64,000 bases of DNA from Apostichopus japonicus (lineage: Eukaryota; Echinodermata; Holothuroidea; Aspidochirotida; Stichopodidae): the NCBI RefSeq assembly GCF_037975245.1, contig NC_092572.1, positions 6,587,501 through 6,651,500 of the forward strand. The letters run 5' to 3'. Shown piece after piece: positions 41,560-52,085 of this stretch; the first letter of the stretch is position 1, and the number at the start of each line of letters is the position of its first letter. The position numbers and the translations under genes are program-made. A model generated the notes under the pieces. It was not told where the DNA came from and made no database searches. It saw nothing but the letters and a program-made list of their open reading frames with translations.

Positions 41560-44131
41560 ATCGTCCTCTTTTCATTATTGTTAAAACCAACATACATTAT
41601 ATTTATCCCTTATATCCTGTCCATATCCAAGTGTTACCGTACAGTACAAACGTTTCGGGTAACTTTTACTTTAGCACAAAATAAAAAAGTATTCAAACTT
41701 AATTTTGCAGATTTGAAGGCTAATAAAATGCTATGACTCATGTAGACAAATAAGGCTATAAACATCCATGCATTTGTAGAGCAATTTGACGATTGTGCAT
41801 GCTACATTTCTGATTACGGATATATTATTCACTGTTTGATAACCAAAACACTTAAAAAAAAACCCAGTAAAAACACCCATATGACACTAATGACACACTG
41901 ATTTATGATTCAATATGCACTCTTTTACACTTAGTTCATACATATACCTTTATACTGCTTTTTCATCTTACGTAGGCCTTGTTGGAGAAAGAACGTGAAT
42001 TGAATCGCGCTAAGGAACAGAAAGTAAATATTGCATCTGTCAATGTGTTTAATAAAGACCAAGCTATGACCTTCTCAATACCTAAAAGATTTCTGGAATT
42101 TTTTTATATATTTTTTTTTGCATTTGTGTCAGTGCTACAAGTTACACGGAACATTTTAAAAGTCAATATCCTTTCAGTGTATGGCAAAAATGCAAACGTA
42201 CTGACAAAAAATATATCACTGGTATGTCACCCTTTTATACTGCTGGAAGCAATAGTGGTGTCGAGACTCACGATGTCCTCTAATCGTATCATGTCGTTAA
42301 TCTCTTTTCCTTGCTGCCTTAACAGCATACTCAATATGACAAAAGTCATTTTGTGTCAGTTATTTCAAAAAATTAATGTAACATCGATGAAAGGACGAAT
42401 AGCAGGTCTTGATTGTGTATTCGCTTGGAGAAACTAGAACTGCATTTTCTGCAAATGAGCTGTATTGTAGTGCGCGTGGAGTGATTGCGGTATTAGGAAG
42501 AACATTTCGGTTGTTTATGGTGTTTATCTTGGGCGGACAACATACCAGGGAGTATAGTCATGTAGGTACCTACAAAGTGCGAGCGCTTGTGAGCGCCGTG
42601 ACATGCTCAGAATAGGTTGGTAATGCAGCTAGCCTCTGAAACAGCTACTATATGAAACTTAGTTTCAACGACCAGTCATGTACGTATCGTTCACTTGGCC
42701 AGAATTGCCAATATTCTAGCGCGCACACGAAATTCAATAATTGCCGGGAGAATGGGACAGGGGAGAAGTTTAACCAAGCTAAAGAAACTTGACCTTTGTA
42801 TTACCTAATATAATGATAGCCTCCATATTACCTGTTCAGTTATCAGTAGCTTTAGTTATGCTTTTTCATCCGCCTTGGTGCACATGCCTTTCTCGGATTC
42901 CTGTAAGTATGAAACCTCATCGGAAGTACACAAAAGTACAACAAAATTATATTTAACTTGAACTGATGACTTTTCTGGAAGTCACTTTTGACGACAGAAC
43001 GACCTATGGTATAACGAGGAAAGCAAATAAAGCAACTTCGGACTGTATAACAGGTTGAGTCAGTCACGAAAATGTGTAGACTTCAAAAATATTGCATAAT
43101 TTTTGTTAGAGAACACTACCGCATGTGGTTACACAACCAATGGACAATATAATAACGGACGTCATGATTGACAAGCAAAGCCCGCCGTTTAGAAAAGGTA
43201 GGCCCCTGCAACTTTATTACATTAAGTGTTTTACAAAGCAAACATAAACCAGATTTGCGGGTCTCCTCAAATCAAGACATTAATTTGAGTGGTTCTTTAT
43301 GTACTTGTTTGCCAGTATTAATGTGTATTTGTTTAGTGATTTACAGCAATGCTCAACACTTCTCAACTATGTTTGCCCCATAAAGACATACCCCTCAGCC
43401 GAAAGGTGGAACATCGTATAGTTTCTGGTGATTATGTACAGAGAAAACATGATCTTAATGCCAATTCAATACAGCAAACTTTTAGAATCATGTCGCGACC
43501 TAACATGATATTCTTCCTTTCATTAGGCAATTTGTCAACAGCGAAATGCCTTAGCGTGGGTGTAAGGTTACGGCCTTGCTCTCTGTATTATTCCTGTAGA
43601 ATAGTGTCAATATTGGATAGCTATAACAATACCTAAACCAAGCGAAAATTAGCTTTGAGCTAAATGCACTCGTTACTTGTTAACACCAGCATGCATAAAT
43701 GAAGAAAAGCATAAACAAACGGTTCCAATGCTGCCAAAATACATTCCTTCCAAAAATCAAGACTTGAGAAGTATATATGTTGTTCCGGAATTTTGGTAGG
43801 GTTCAATTATTTATTAGAAGTACTAGATTTAACGTAATCTTCCATTTTAACATAAATTTTGCGTGACTGCCCTTATTTATAAAGAGATTAATTAAGCTGT
43901 GTAATGTGTAATGCCTTAATAAGATTATCTAGTTCTTGTAAATGCCTGTTCTCTACAAGCTATTTCAAGTAATATGAGGACTATGAAACCGTAGATTGAT
44001 CCATTCTTCCTAACCTGTCTCCCGGCCCCTGTTTCTACACCCGTGCTACGTGGTAATAATTACATCCAAAACGTTTTCATGTTTATAATTGTTCCACACA
44101 GAGTTCCGGAAGGAGTTCTAATAACAAGTAA
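27442..44131 (+). CDS. Gene B: two-Ig receptor with mini-exon coiled-coil tail
   Basis: Predicted type I membrane protein of 403 residues. Exons: 27442-27496 (signal peptide), 28208-28525 (Ig1), 29235-29564 (Ig2), 29882-29974 (membrane span), 30206-30245 (basic stop-transfer), 34095-34128, 34712-34744, 37209-37271, 37983-38024, 38770-38832, 40546-40608, 41976-42023, 44102-44131. The summed length is 1,212 nt, a multiple of three, and all phases agree. The extracellular half uses phase-1 introns; the tail exons are phase 0 and encode heptad-like charged sequence. A Rex1/CR1-type retrotransposon sits in the fifth intron. An Ig receptor that oligomerises through its cytoplasmic tail is an inference. 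Extra mini-exons may have been missed. Confidence 0.75.
28208..28525 (+). CDS. Gene B: Ig1 exon, V-type
   Basis: 318-nt phase 1-1 exon. Ig V-type features: B-strand Cys in AEIFCMVEG, core Trp in DYFWRKG, and the F-strand motif LKDEGKYFCRV (D-x-G-x-Y-x-C). It ends FVQ-G in GTACAAG just before the donor, like the first Ig exon of gene C and the bases that open this window. Confidence 0.92.
29235..29564 (+). CDS. Gene B: Ig2 exon
   Basis: 330-nt phase 1-1 exon, donor GTAAAA. Ig-like domain with B-strand Cys in SISLTCTAYNAPP, core Trp in TLKWFNGS and F-strand Cys in AILTCQAVDP. N-terminal DACDNESSC could form an extra disulphide. Confidence 0.9.
29882..29974 (+). CDS. Gene B: transmembrane exon
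   Basis: 93-nt phase 1-1 exon encoding ETLPIWLFVAVTSAGCFIVF and GIILLIK, one hydrophobic span ended by lysine. Donor GTATGG at 29975. Confidence 0.9.
30206..30245 (+). CDS. Gene B: basic juxtamembrane exon
   Basis: 40-nt exon, phase 1 in, phase 2 out, encoding AMANRKRRKNNKTR, a strong positive-inside sequence. Donor GTAAGC. The next in-phase exon is 34095-34128. Confidence 0.75.
30580..30952 (-). mobile_element. Hairpin-bearing repeat family, copy 2
   Basis: Inverted relative of 14408-14745. The hairpin (30580-30745) has long arms: GGTTTCCATTCGTGCAATAG at the left pairs with CTATTGCACGAATGGAAACC at the right. The adjacent part (30770-30952) matches the gene A copy as reverse complement. It lies in the fifth intron of gene B. 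Confidence 0.85.
31344..32450 (+). pseudogene. Rex1/CR1-group non-LTR retrotransposon, 5'-truncated, frameshifted
   Basis: The first frame (31344-31936) encodes RRSTEDACLLLDTILRQHVD, FMDFSSAFNT, INTGVPQGCCLSPLLFEIYT and LKYADDTAIIG, then SDFKYLG. This is the palm and YADD centre of a reverse transcriptase. The reading frame then changes near 31920-31935 (TLAARWNTWNTHVNNMASKA) and again after 32140 (HPLFDFYINHVDFTRSHVYA). The 3' end has a TTTACTTTACTT-type tail at about 32440-32475. The family assignment is by motif style only. Confidence 0.88.
32480..34094. other. Rest of gene B intron 5, nothing recognised
   Basis: Unclassified sequence between the retrotransposon and the first tail exon. 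ATAATGGAACA recurs at about 32566 and 33155 with weak similarity around it, possibly an old repeat. Confidence 0.35.
34095..34128 (+). CDS. Gene B: tail exon 1
   Basis: 34-nt exon, phase 2 in, phase 0 out, encoding KGENVELLANQ. Acceptor TCTCTGCCAG, donor GTAAAA. Its phase is the only one that fits the basic exon at 30206-30245. Confidence 0.65.
34712..34744 (+). CDS. Gene B: tail exon 2
   Basis: 33-nt phase 0-0 exon encoding EKKDGEISELK; acceptor TTTTTATGCAG, donor GTAAGA. Confidence 0.65.
34780..35270 (+). repeat. Intronic tandem duplication, period about 266 bp
   Basis: GCACTTAAGTAATAACAATA at 34780 recurs as GCACTTAAGTTATAACAACA at 35046. AGCTGTCGAG, ATAGCGAATG and CAGTATAGTTGGCCGTAA occur in both units in the same order. 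It follows tail exon 2 directly but does not include it. Confidence 0.8.
35271..37208. other. Gene B intron, low-complexity tracts
   Basis: Contains C-rich runs around 36530-36550 and a C-run followed by (CA)n at 36650-36675. No gene or transposon recognised. Confidence 0.4.
37209..37271 (+). CDS. Gene B: tail exon 3
   Basis: 63-nt phase 0-0 exon (21 codons, three heptads) encoding ELAKTKDQEIANKDEELTKL plus a final K; donor GTGACT. The charged pattern with spaced Leu/Ile is typical of a coiled coil. Confidence 0.7.
37371..37471. repeat. Small inverted repeat in intron
   Basis: CAGTAACTACTGTTCATG at 37371 pairs with CATGAACAGTAGTTGCTG at about 37454. It is probably a remnant of a small hairpin element. 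Confidence 0.6.
37983..38024 (+). CDS. Gene B: tail exon 4
   Basis: 42-nt phase 0-0 exon (14 codons, two heptads) encoding RDVQSKAKSIADLE; acceptor TCTTTCTAATAG, donor GTAAGT. Confidence 0.7.
38770..38832 (+). CDS. Gene B: tail exon 5
   Basis: 63-nt phase 0-0 exon encoding KTVKQKDKEIKNQLDKFLDC plus Q; acceptor CTCTTATAG, donor GTAACT. It shares K-x-KD-x-E-(I/L) with tail exons 3 and 6. Confidence 0.7.
39650..40130 (-). pseudogene. Dead LINE reverse transcriptase fragment in gene B intron
   Basis: Minus-strand frames give IHDVVSQLNSEQTTTSKVLL with LDFSSVF (39870-39970), then AWLLHWLVHFLTGG, then KYADNTALSCKISK near 39690. The order is that of a jockey/CR1-type reverse transcriptase, but the frame is broken and YADD is altered to YADN. 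Confidence 0.8.
40546..40608 (+). CDS. Gene B: tail exon 6
   Basis: 63-nt phase 0-0 exon encoding SKLKAKDSELEKISKVYANL plus K; acceptor TTTTTATATAG, donor GTGAGT. Confidence 0.7.
41474..41555. repeat. (TA)n microsatellite, about 80 bp
   Basis: Uninterrupted TA tract inside a gene B intron. Confidence 0.97.
41976..42023 (+). CDS. Gene B: tail exon 7
   Basis: 48-nt phase 0-0 exon encoding ALLEKERELNRAKEQK; donor GTAAAT. The open frame continues into the intron for over 400 nt without coding character, which I treat as chance. Confidence 0.65.
42024..44101. other. Last gene B intron, nothing recognised
   Basis: No repeats or motifs that I recognise. It could hide further mini-exons of 30-60 nt. 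Confidence 0.35.
44102..44131 (+). CDS. Gene B: probable terminal exon
   Basis: After acceptor TTGTTCCACACAG the phase-0 frame reads SSGRSSNNK and stops (TAA 44129-44131). Phase and acceptor fit, but it is short and no clear AATAAA follows closely, so the true 3' end could differ. Confidence 0.5.
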   Translation, partial: SSGRSSNNK

Positions 44132-44727
44132 GGAAAGAACTAGAAGGGGAACTGATGACGAATAAGCTCTCTTGATGTTGCTGGAATTATCTCTTGAAGA
44201 AATCTAATATTTTCAATTGTGATGTGAAATATCATATGTTGTTAAACGATCATCATTGACCTTTTCCACAACTTTTCCAGCTAACTTTGTTCTCAGGATA
44301 GCTCTTAATAAGTCTATCTTACAACCCTATGACAAATTTTGCTACTTTGTAACATTGATGCCATACTGGAACAGAATAAGACATTTCTTTCATTCATTAC
44401 CTTTCAAGGTGTTTTTCGATGTCAATATTTTCAACTCATCGGCTTCATGATTTAAACACAAACCCTCATTAATCTTAACACTACTATGCATCATCCTTTG
44501 CTTTTGATTTTGATTTTTTTTATATTAGTATAACAAATTGTTGTATCATTAGTGATTGGTATTGCCTTAGTAACAGTGGCTAACGGACATTCCTAATGAT
44601 TAAATAACAGTGAGAAAGTGATCCATTTCTGCCTAATAACTAACAACCAGCAAGTAAAAATTCTTCACGAATAGCTGATTGTGATTTAGCTTTTCCACTC
44701 ACACGATTACTCACTTGAAAGAGTGAG
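44132..44727. other. Intergenic DNA after gene B, nothing recognised
   Basis: A+T-rich; short frames only. Confidence 0.35.
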
Positions 44728-45250
44728 CAACTACTGACAGGCTAACTTTAGTGAACAAGTGAGTAATATTTCGTGAGTAAATGTTGATGAGTAGGAACCT
44801 TCTCACAAATAACTAATGACCGGGTAACTGTTCAACGAATATTGTCTAAGCCAGTATAATTCTCATGATTAAAAGGTAACAAGAAAAGCGAACTGTTTCG
44901 CACGGTAATTTGGTGAGAAAATGATATGTTATCACGATCACATTAGCCTAATGAAACTAATTGGCTGTGTAGCTCGACCTTTTGCCAATTTTTAATAAGT
45001 AAGGAACTACTGACAGGCTTAAGTTGGTGAAGAAATTAGTAATTTCTTGTGAGTAAATGCTAATGAGCAGGTATCCTCTCACAACTTACTATTGATTAAT
45101 GACCGGGCAACTGCTCACCAATAACTGTTTAAGCCAGTGTAGTTCTCATTATTAAAGGATAACAAACATTGGTGTGCAAACGAGATGTTCTCACGTACAC
45201 TTTAAGCTAATGAAATTAATGGACTGTGTAGCTGACAGCCTTCAGATTGG
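44728..45250 (+). repeat. Tandem duplication, period about 276 bp
   Basis: AACTACTGACAGGCT occurs at about 44729 and 45005, and GTGAGTAAATG, AATGACCGGG, TAAGCCAGT and GACTGTGTAGCT-like stretches follow in the same order in both units. It is non-coding. Confidence 0.8.
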
Positions 45251-45665
45251 CCCACTAGGAAAACTATCTTGTACTCGGGTTGCATTTTTTAAATGGCAAA
45301 ATAAAGGCGATGATTCAGCAATTATTTGATAAACCGATTGAACTTTTTAGTGTTTCTGTGGGCTGGTGATTATTAATAACTCAAACTTCGCCGCTGTCGG
45401 TTAATTTATCATACCCAAAGTTACACTATCAACCATTTACATACAAAAAAATCCTGCTTTCTAGGCTATCGTCTTTTGTATTAAGTGTCACCGTCATTGT
45501 TTTATGATTATACTTATTGTTATCACATTTATGAAGTAGTATAATCTGGATAGCTTACCAGTCTTTTATGATGTAGAATAGATATATGTGTGAATGTTCT
45601 GCAATTGGCTATCAGTATTTTTCTTGTCTTTATACTGTAGTGAAAATCTGTACTGTAAAACACAA

Positions 45666-45683
45666 GGGGTGGGTGGGTGGGGG
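45666..45683 (+). other. Potential G-quadruplex motif
   Basis: GGGGTGGGTGGGTGGGGG: four G-runs of three or more with single-T loops, an optimal parallel quadruplex pattern. No gene is adjacent. Confidence 0.6.
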
Positions 45684-46161
45684 TATTTTCTAGTGTCATG
45701 GAAAGTCTAAGAGTGAACAATCCTTCACTCCTCGGTAGGTGTACCCAATGCGGTGATTTCTATGGGGCGCGGCTGTTTATTTAGGTATGGATGTGCACGA
45801 TGTATAGCAGTGCATGTTTGTTATTTAGTTTTGAGTGGTCCGCTATGTTTTAGACATCGAAGAATTAGGTTGTGTGCTGCCGACTATTCTGACATTGATG
45901 CTGTCGATTTTTGACACAGTTCGCACTCCATGCTTACCTCTCTGTCCAATACGACGTTATGATATGTATCACTGCTGGCACTCATTATCACGAATTTGAA
46001 TTTCAAAGGTGAGGGGATCTCAATAGCAGAATCTTAATTCTTATTAAAAACAAGGCTAAAGATGATCCGATGCGTTCGGGATTTACAGGAACAGTAGGCA
46101 ATAAGAGATTTGCACGCAACTGACAAGTTAAATCTGGCCGAATGCACATGCAGCTCTGCAG

Positions 46162-46463
46162 CCGATTCACACAGAGATCACAGTAACTATTATAAATCTT
46201 AAAGTTCTGTACCACAGTAAATACTGGATTGTGCTGACAAATCTGATAAATCGGTAGCATGTGCAATTAGGTTAACAGTAACAAATGAGGATATGTGTAA
46301 TCCTATTAAATCAACGCAACTGGATTTGTTGGAAATACACATATCCTCAGTTCTTACTGTAATCCCGATAGCACATGCTACCGATTTATAGCACGATCCA
46401 GTTTTACTTTGGTACAAAACTTTAAGATTTACAGTGTAACTGTGTTCTCTGTGAGTGTGTCGG
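46162..46463. mobile_element. Long hairpin (foldback MITE-like), arms of about 150 bp
   Basis: The left arm (46162-46313) and right arm (46330-46463) are near-complementary: AATCTTAAAGTTCTGTACC pairs with GGTACAAAACTTTAAGATT, AAATCGGTAGCATGTGC with GCACATGCTACCGATTT, and GAGGATATGTGTA with its complement. The central loop is about 20 nt. Confidence 0.85.
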
Positions 46464-46470
46464 GTGAGCT

Positions 46471-46595
46471 CTGAGGTGGCGTGCGTCATGGAGTCTTCCT
46501 TACCGAGGGTGCGTGCGTTATGGAGGAGTCCTTGTTACTGAGGGTGCGTGTGTCGTGGAAGAGCCATTCTCTCTGAGGATGTATGCGTTTCAAGA
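46471..46595 (+). repeat. Short minisatellite, unit about 35 bp, four degenerate copies
   Basis: The unit resembles GAGGGTGCGTGCGTTATGGA followed by GGAGTCCTTGTTACT, repeated with changes. The 121-codon open frame that starts here (46548) is probably a product of the repeat. Confidence 0.65.
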
Positions 46596-47721
46596 CACCG
46601 GCAAATAGTGTGCGTATTATCATCATATACATATTGCTCTGTTACTCGAGGAGTGCGTGCGTTCCAAGACGTAGCTAAATGTTTTGTATTTTTTCAAATC
46701 TGTAAAAATCTTAATTTCTATAATATACTGTGTCAATTGTTATCGCCTGTGTTTGGGTATATTTTGTGTACTTTTATTCTTCCCTTCTTGAGAAATAATG
46801 CCAGTGGCTATCATATTAAGGACTTGTGCGAGACGAACACGGTACACGCAAAACGAGAGGAAATACGTGACCCACCATTATCGGAAACTATCACTTCAAT
46901 AACATTTCAATAACACTTTGTGTGAACTCTTTCATAGGTACAACTTACATGCTTATAAAATAGTATAACATATAGTACCAACAGATTTGATAAATATTGC
47001 TAAAGTATACTTGTGATCATTTCGATATCAATTCTTGAAATAAATTCCCGGTTACCTGGCTGACCATATAGCAATGGTTAATGATACACGGTGAAGGTTG
47101 CCTTTATCTCGTATGGTTGGAGCGTCGTGAATTATTTTTCCTTTCCAGATTTTCTGTCAAAGTAATTTTTCTTGATAAATTGAAAATATTAAGTGTTTGA
47201 AGGATTGAGTGTGTCAGAGTTTTAATGTAGATATATGTAGCAGGGTAAAATGAGCCCCTGTAAAATAACACCAACATGTTGATGATAGATCAACTTATTT
47301 AGATTAACTAACTTATCACAAGGTTTCAAAACACGTTTGTAGCTTTGGGGTATGTTCCAACATTGCTACCATTGTTGTCATAGGTTAATAAGACCGTGTG
47401 GATAGACAAAGGATTCTTCTTTGCCGTTTGCTTGTCTGATGCGATCACTGAATGCTATTATTTTCGAATTATAGTCCGTTCTATTCATGTATATATGTAA
47501 AACGCAAAAAAAGGCAGAGCTTACGGTGCCCAGCGTTCTTAAACACATGCATCAAACACAGTATAGACTACTGGTGTGGTAATCTGACAGGATACCTGTC
47601 AGCAGGAGCCCAGTTTTCTGACCTTATTGTACTTTGCCTGGGAATTGTTACAGTTGCATAGAAAATGTATGGTTCTATGGAATAATCATTCGCATATATA
47701 TGTATACATATTTATATATAT

Positions 47722-47799
<78 letters not shown>

Positions 47800-47913
47800 G
47801 TACATATGTTGATACTAGATGAGACTAGTGGAACACTAGTAGTTGTTACTCGGAGTTTCACGCTTTGTAGCGATCTTCAGACAACTCTGAATGTACATAT
47901 ATACATACATATA

Positions 47914-47983
<70 letters not shown>

Positions 47984-48724
47984 TAATCAGTTACCTTTTT
48001 TTAGAGAGTGCTAGGACATGGGTGCGCACAACATTGATTAATCATATCATAGTAAAATGGCAATATCTAGTTTACTTGTTACTTAAAGATGTAACTACCC
48101 CCTCAACAAAAAGTTACTTAGTAGATTATATGGGAAATGATATATCAGAAATACATACTTGGGCTTTGTCCATACATTATGTTGGAGTATTCTTGTTTAT
48201 ACTTGATATGCAAAATATCCTTAGCAAACATATTGCATAATTGACATTGCCGCGGGCCGTGAAAATAGGGTTAAACAAAGCCTTCCCGTTGGCCGAATGA
48301 GAGTGCCCAATTGTTCGCTGAGGCAGATCAGTCTTTTCGGTAACTGATGCCAGGTTTACCGGGACGTGAACCAATGTATATACGTTGGCTATAAATCTTA
48401 ATTCATGAAATACTGACATGGCCACAAATATTTGTTATTATAAGTCCGTTGACCCACCTAATCACAAAAAATGGTAGAATTGACCTATTGGAAATGTTAA
48501 TCAAACCCAAGAAGCATTCCTATACCGCGATAGGTCAATGACTCTTAGGGACCCCACCATCGCAGTAGCACGTTAACATTTAATGACGTCACTTCATAGT
48601 TTGGACCTTTCTCCTGTTGCACAAATTGGCCCCAAATAACAGTTTGAAGAAGAAACTTAATATTGGTATGACAGTTGAACCCTTCCTGTTCAGTTGCAAA
48701 TTATATTTTGTTGCGCCACTGATG
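46596..48724. other. Intergenic DNA with two TA microsatellites
   Basis: TA tracts at about 47727-47799 and 47909-47985 with TACA interruptions. No gene recognised. Open frames across the tracts are artefacts. Confidence 0.6.
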
Positions 48725-48728
48725 TTAA

Positions 48729-49386
48729 AGCAGCATTTTGTGTTTGGTCGCCGTTTTCTACTTTTTTGACATGTCCATCGATTTTTTTTAAATATATATC
48801 AATTACAAAACAGCAAACTAAGATATTAGCCAAGTTTTTGTTTCCTGTAAAACAACGTTAATTGGCGAGTAATTAAGGATATTTACAGATAATGAGAAGA
48901 GTGTCCTCGACAAATTCCACAGTTAAAATTAATCGCATGCAGTTCCGCCAAACCCACTAGTTTGAATTCAACCAATCAGAGATGCAGGTTTAGTTATGAG
49001 CCGTTGCTAAAAATAGATTCAAGACTTTGAGTTGGTTCAACCGGAGCTATAAACAGTTTATAGCTCCATGGTACAACCAGGGAGATGTAATGGAACTCCC
49101 TGGTAACAACTGCCGTATAGACTGTACACAAATCAAGCTTGGTGTTGGATTACGTATTGGTCAATGACGTTCGTAGTGTTTAAATATTCATATTATGGGT
49201 GAGGTTTATTGGGTTCTAACGGTAAATATCTTGGAGAAAAACAAGGTTGAAAGTTGTAAATTTTTCGACTTTTATGCAACCATATGAAGTAAGATTTAAA
49301 TGGATAAGCTATTTATGTATGTCTTTATGGCATAGTGGAGTCAGTGAGGTTGAGAAAAATCATAGAAAAGGACGCAAAATGCTGCT
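48729..49386. mobile_element. TTAA-flanked MITE with internal palindromes
   Basis: The ends AGCAGCATTTTG (48729) and CAAAATGCTGCT (to 49386) are exact inverted repeats, flanked by TTAA on both sides (48725-48728 and 49387-49390). Inside are two strong palindromes in a row: GGAGCTATAAAC/GTTTATAGCTCC centred near 49055, and CCAGGGAG...CTCCCTGG next to it. There is no coding capacity. TTAA duplication fits piggyBac- or Kolobok-type transposases. Confidence 0.8.
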
Positions 49387-49390
49387 TTAA

Positions 49391-50742
49391 CAAAGTATAC
49401 TTTTGTGCATTTGACTTACTTGCATTAAACTAGTTCTAGCTAATGTTGCTCCATTCACCTATCACTGTGAATGTTATTAAAATACCACTGAAGGCAATCT
49501 AAAGGAAGAAGGAGGTCTCAGACCTACTTATTTAAATTTTCTGCCAAAGTATTTTAAAAAAGGTAGCAGGTGTGGGCGTTAAATGTCCAGATGTGCCCAG
49601 TTAGTGATAACACTGAACTGTATATAGCCTAACAGAAATCCAAGAAATAGGCTACAGCAAAGTATGAAGTGTTATATTTACTACATTCGGAGAGGCTTGT
49701 AAGAAGTGAACAAGTCACCGTCAGTTAGTAAGTGCGATCTTACTGTAGACCCTGCAGTGTATACAAGAGCCTATATGATAATAACCCTCATACAAAATCG
49801 AGTTTGCGAATTCCCAAATAGAACGATTGATGGTTTCTTTTAGGACTTGAAGGAGGAATAAAGTTCTCCAGGTTGTACCTTATTCTATTCAATATTGCAA
49901 ACACTCCACTTCACTAATGATTGTTGACCTTTAATGTATAATCACGTTTAAATAGCATTATATTATAAACTATACATAGGATATGTGTGATGTTCCTTTC
50001 AGTTGTGTTCAGTTTAGTTTAGTTTTGTGTGATACGGTTACATTATGAAAATACGATCGTGGAATGTTTGACACAATTTGTCGTACATTCTCAATACCTT
50101 GGAGTGCCTAAGTTACAGAGTACGAAGTTGGCTTCGGTTACCTGGTAATAATGTCCGAATACAGCTTTATGGAATCCAAGTGTTGAGATTCTTTGGTTTA
50201 TTATGTTTACAAGAACTTCATACATATTAATTCTATAACGCACATAACAGTACTCAACACACATCATCCATGCACATCACCATTACTAATCTACAAATAG
50301 CCTACGGTACTATTGAAGTCCAGACATACGACTATATTGATATATAGAATAATACCATGGCACGCCAAAAGGAACACCAAATCATGCGGCTCCTTGTTTT
50401 AGTAACTTTTGAATATGTCAAAATACTTAAAATTCAAATATTGGTATTCTAGCCTCCGCTAAAGAATATAAAACGACGAGTACTATTTAATTTCACATAA
50501 TTGTAAACACCAACTGGACCTGTAATAATATATCTAGTACCTTCCGAGTACACCATCACTACGGATAAGGCTATTGGCAGAGGGAGCAGTTTGGTTGCTC
50601 GTTTAGATGTTGCAGTTACCGCGAACCAAGCAAACACAGAAAATGAACGTGGTACTGCACATTTCCTTGGTATCAACTGCTCTAGAAAATTACTATTTTA
50701 TTAACGTTTTTAATGAGAATAAGGATCATATCATTGATAATA
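49391..50742. other. Intergenic DNA, nothing recognised
   Basis: A 75-codon minus frame at 50449-50676 has no known motif; otherwise A+T-rich. Confidence 0.35.
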
Positions 50743-52085
50743 GGGTCATTCCGTGTCAAATCAAGGATTGATGTGGCTCGACCTCTTCTAAAAGTGTGAT
50801 GGCCGCAATAAACCCTTAAAGGATGTTACTATACTTTATTAATATGGATAAATTTAATGCATACTTTCCTGTACCTCACTGAAAATGGCTTTACTAGTTT
50901 CATATTCGGTTGGGATCCATTTGGACAAGGAGAGTAACTGCCACAAGACTATGTTTACATATAGCACTATAAATACACCCTGTACATGTACACGCAATAC
51001 ACATGTACTGTACACACTGTACATTTACTGTTTGATATTTATATTTTGAGTAAAATCTTTTAACTAAGTGAATTAAACCAGAAGCAGACAGTACATTGCA
51101 AATATCATTTGTTTATATGACATTAACATATATATAGTATAGAGCTCGATGAACTCGAAGTAGGGGTCTATAATACCCAGACTCAAACACATGTGGAATA
51201 GCAATAAAGGCAAAATTGTGTTTTTGTAAAAATCCCAAACTTTGAGGATTTCTCATTTCAAAATATGGCAAAATGCCCTCCTGATTGATTTGGTACGAAC
51301 AGGTGGTACTATATCTCTTCTAGAAAAAAATAATCAGATTGTTCAACATTGAGTTATTGGCTGTCAAAGACGACCTCTTTTGTACATCGGAGCAACTTTA
51401 CTACATCATCAAATTAATAATGAAAAAAGCTAGAGCCCTGACATTTGGTAAGTTGTACGAACTAATTACTTTTAATTTAATGTACAAACCCTCACAGCAC
51501 TAACATGGTTACCTTGGTAAAAAAATGGCATCAAAACCTTCCTCATGCTGAATCGCAGCATGAAGCAGCAACTTTAGAGCTGCACAACTTAAATAATATA
51601 GTACAAGAAAGACTTGTAATCTTTATTTTGTATTGTTTAAACTAGTCATTACAACCTCTGAGAGAATCAAGTATCCCGAAGCAATAATTTGAGAGTAATT
51701 TATCACTAACAATGGCACATTTTTTTCCAAACAATACCAACATTTGAGATGTTGGCACTTTTAAGTTGACGTAACTCCACAAGTCAATACTTTTATAGCC
51801 TAATTGTTCATTTCCAATTTTATGGGATATAATGTATGGACTTCTGGAATAGGAAGTGGGGTGTTTAACTGCTGAAAATTCAGACTTCAATAATCAAGAA
51901 AATGCCAAGAAAACCATGGTGGCGACAAATTGCGAAATTTCAAAGTGAGTTTGAAGCAATGGTACTCAAATTTCCAGAATATGCTTATTTTATAAATGTC
52001 TTATCACATAATATATTTATTAGTTTTTAGAAGAGGTCGAACTACAACATATTATAAAATCTGGTGATTTGGTATGGAATGACCC
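50743..52085. mobile_element. Non-autonomous DNA transposon with TIR GGGTCATTCC
   Basis: The left end begins GGGTCATTCCGTGTCAAATC and the right end is the reverse complement of GGGTCATTCCATACCAAATC. CGACCTCTTCTAAAA also recurs inverted about 40 bp inside each end. AATA flanks both ends (a possible target duplication). The 1.3-kb interior has only short frames, one of 82 codons on the minus strand (51642-51890), with no recognised transposase. Confidence 0.8.

Noticed and set aside
41979..42437. A 152-codon frame as a separate gene
   Set aside because: Only its first 15 codons have coding character; these belong to a gene B mini-exon followed by a good donor. The rest is intron.
46548..46913. 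A 121-codon open frame after the hairpin
   Set aside because: It begins inside a minisatellite and has no motif, signal peptide or splice context.
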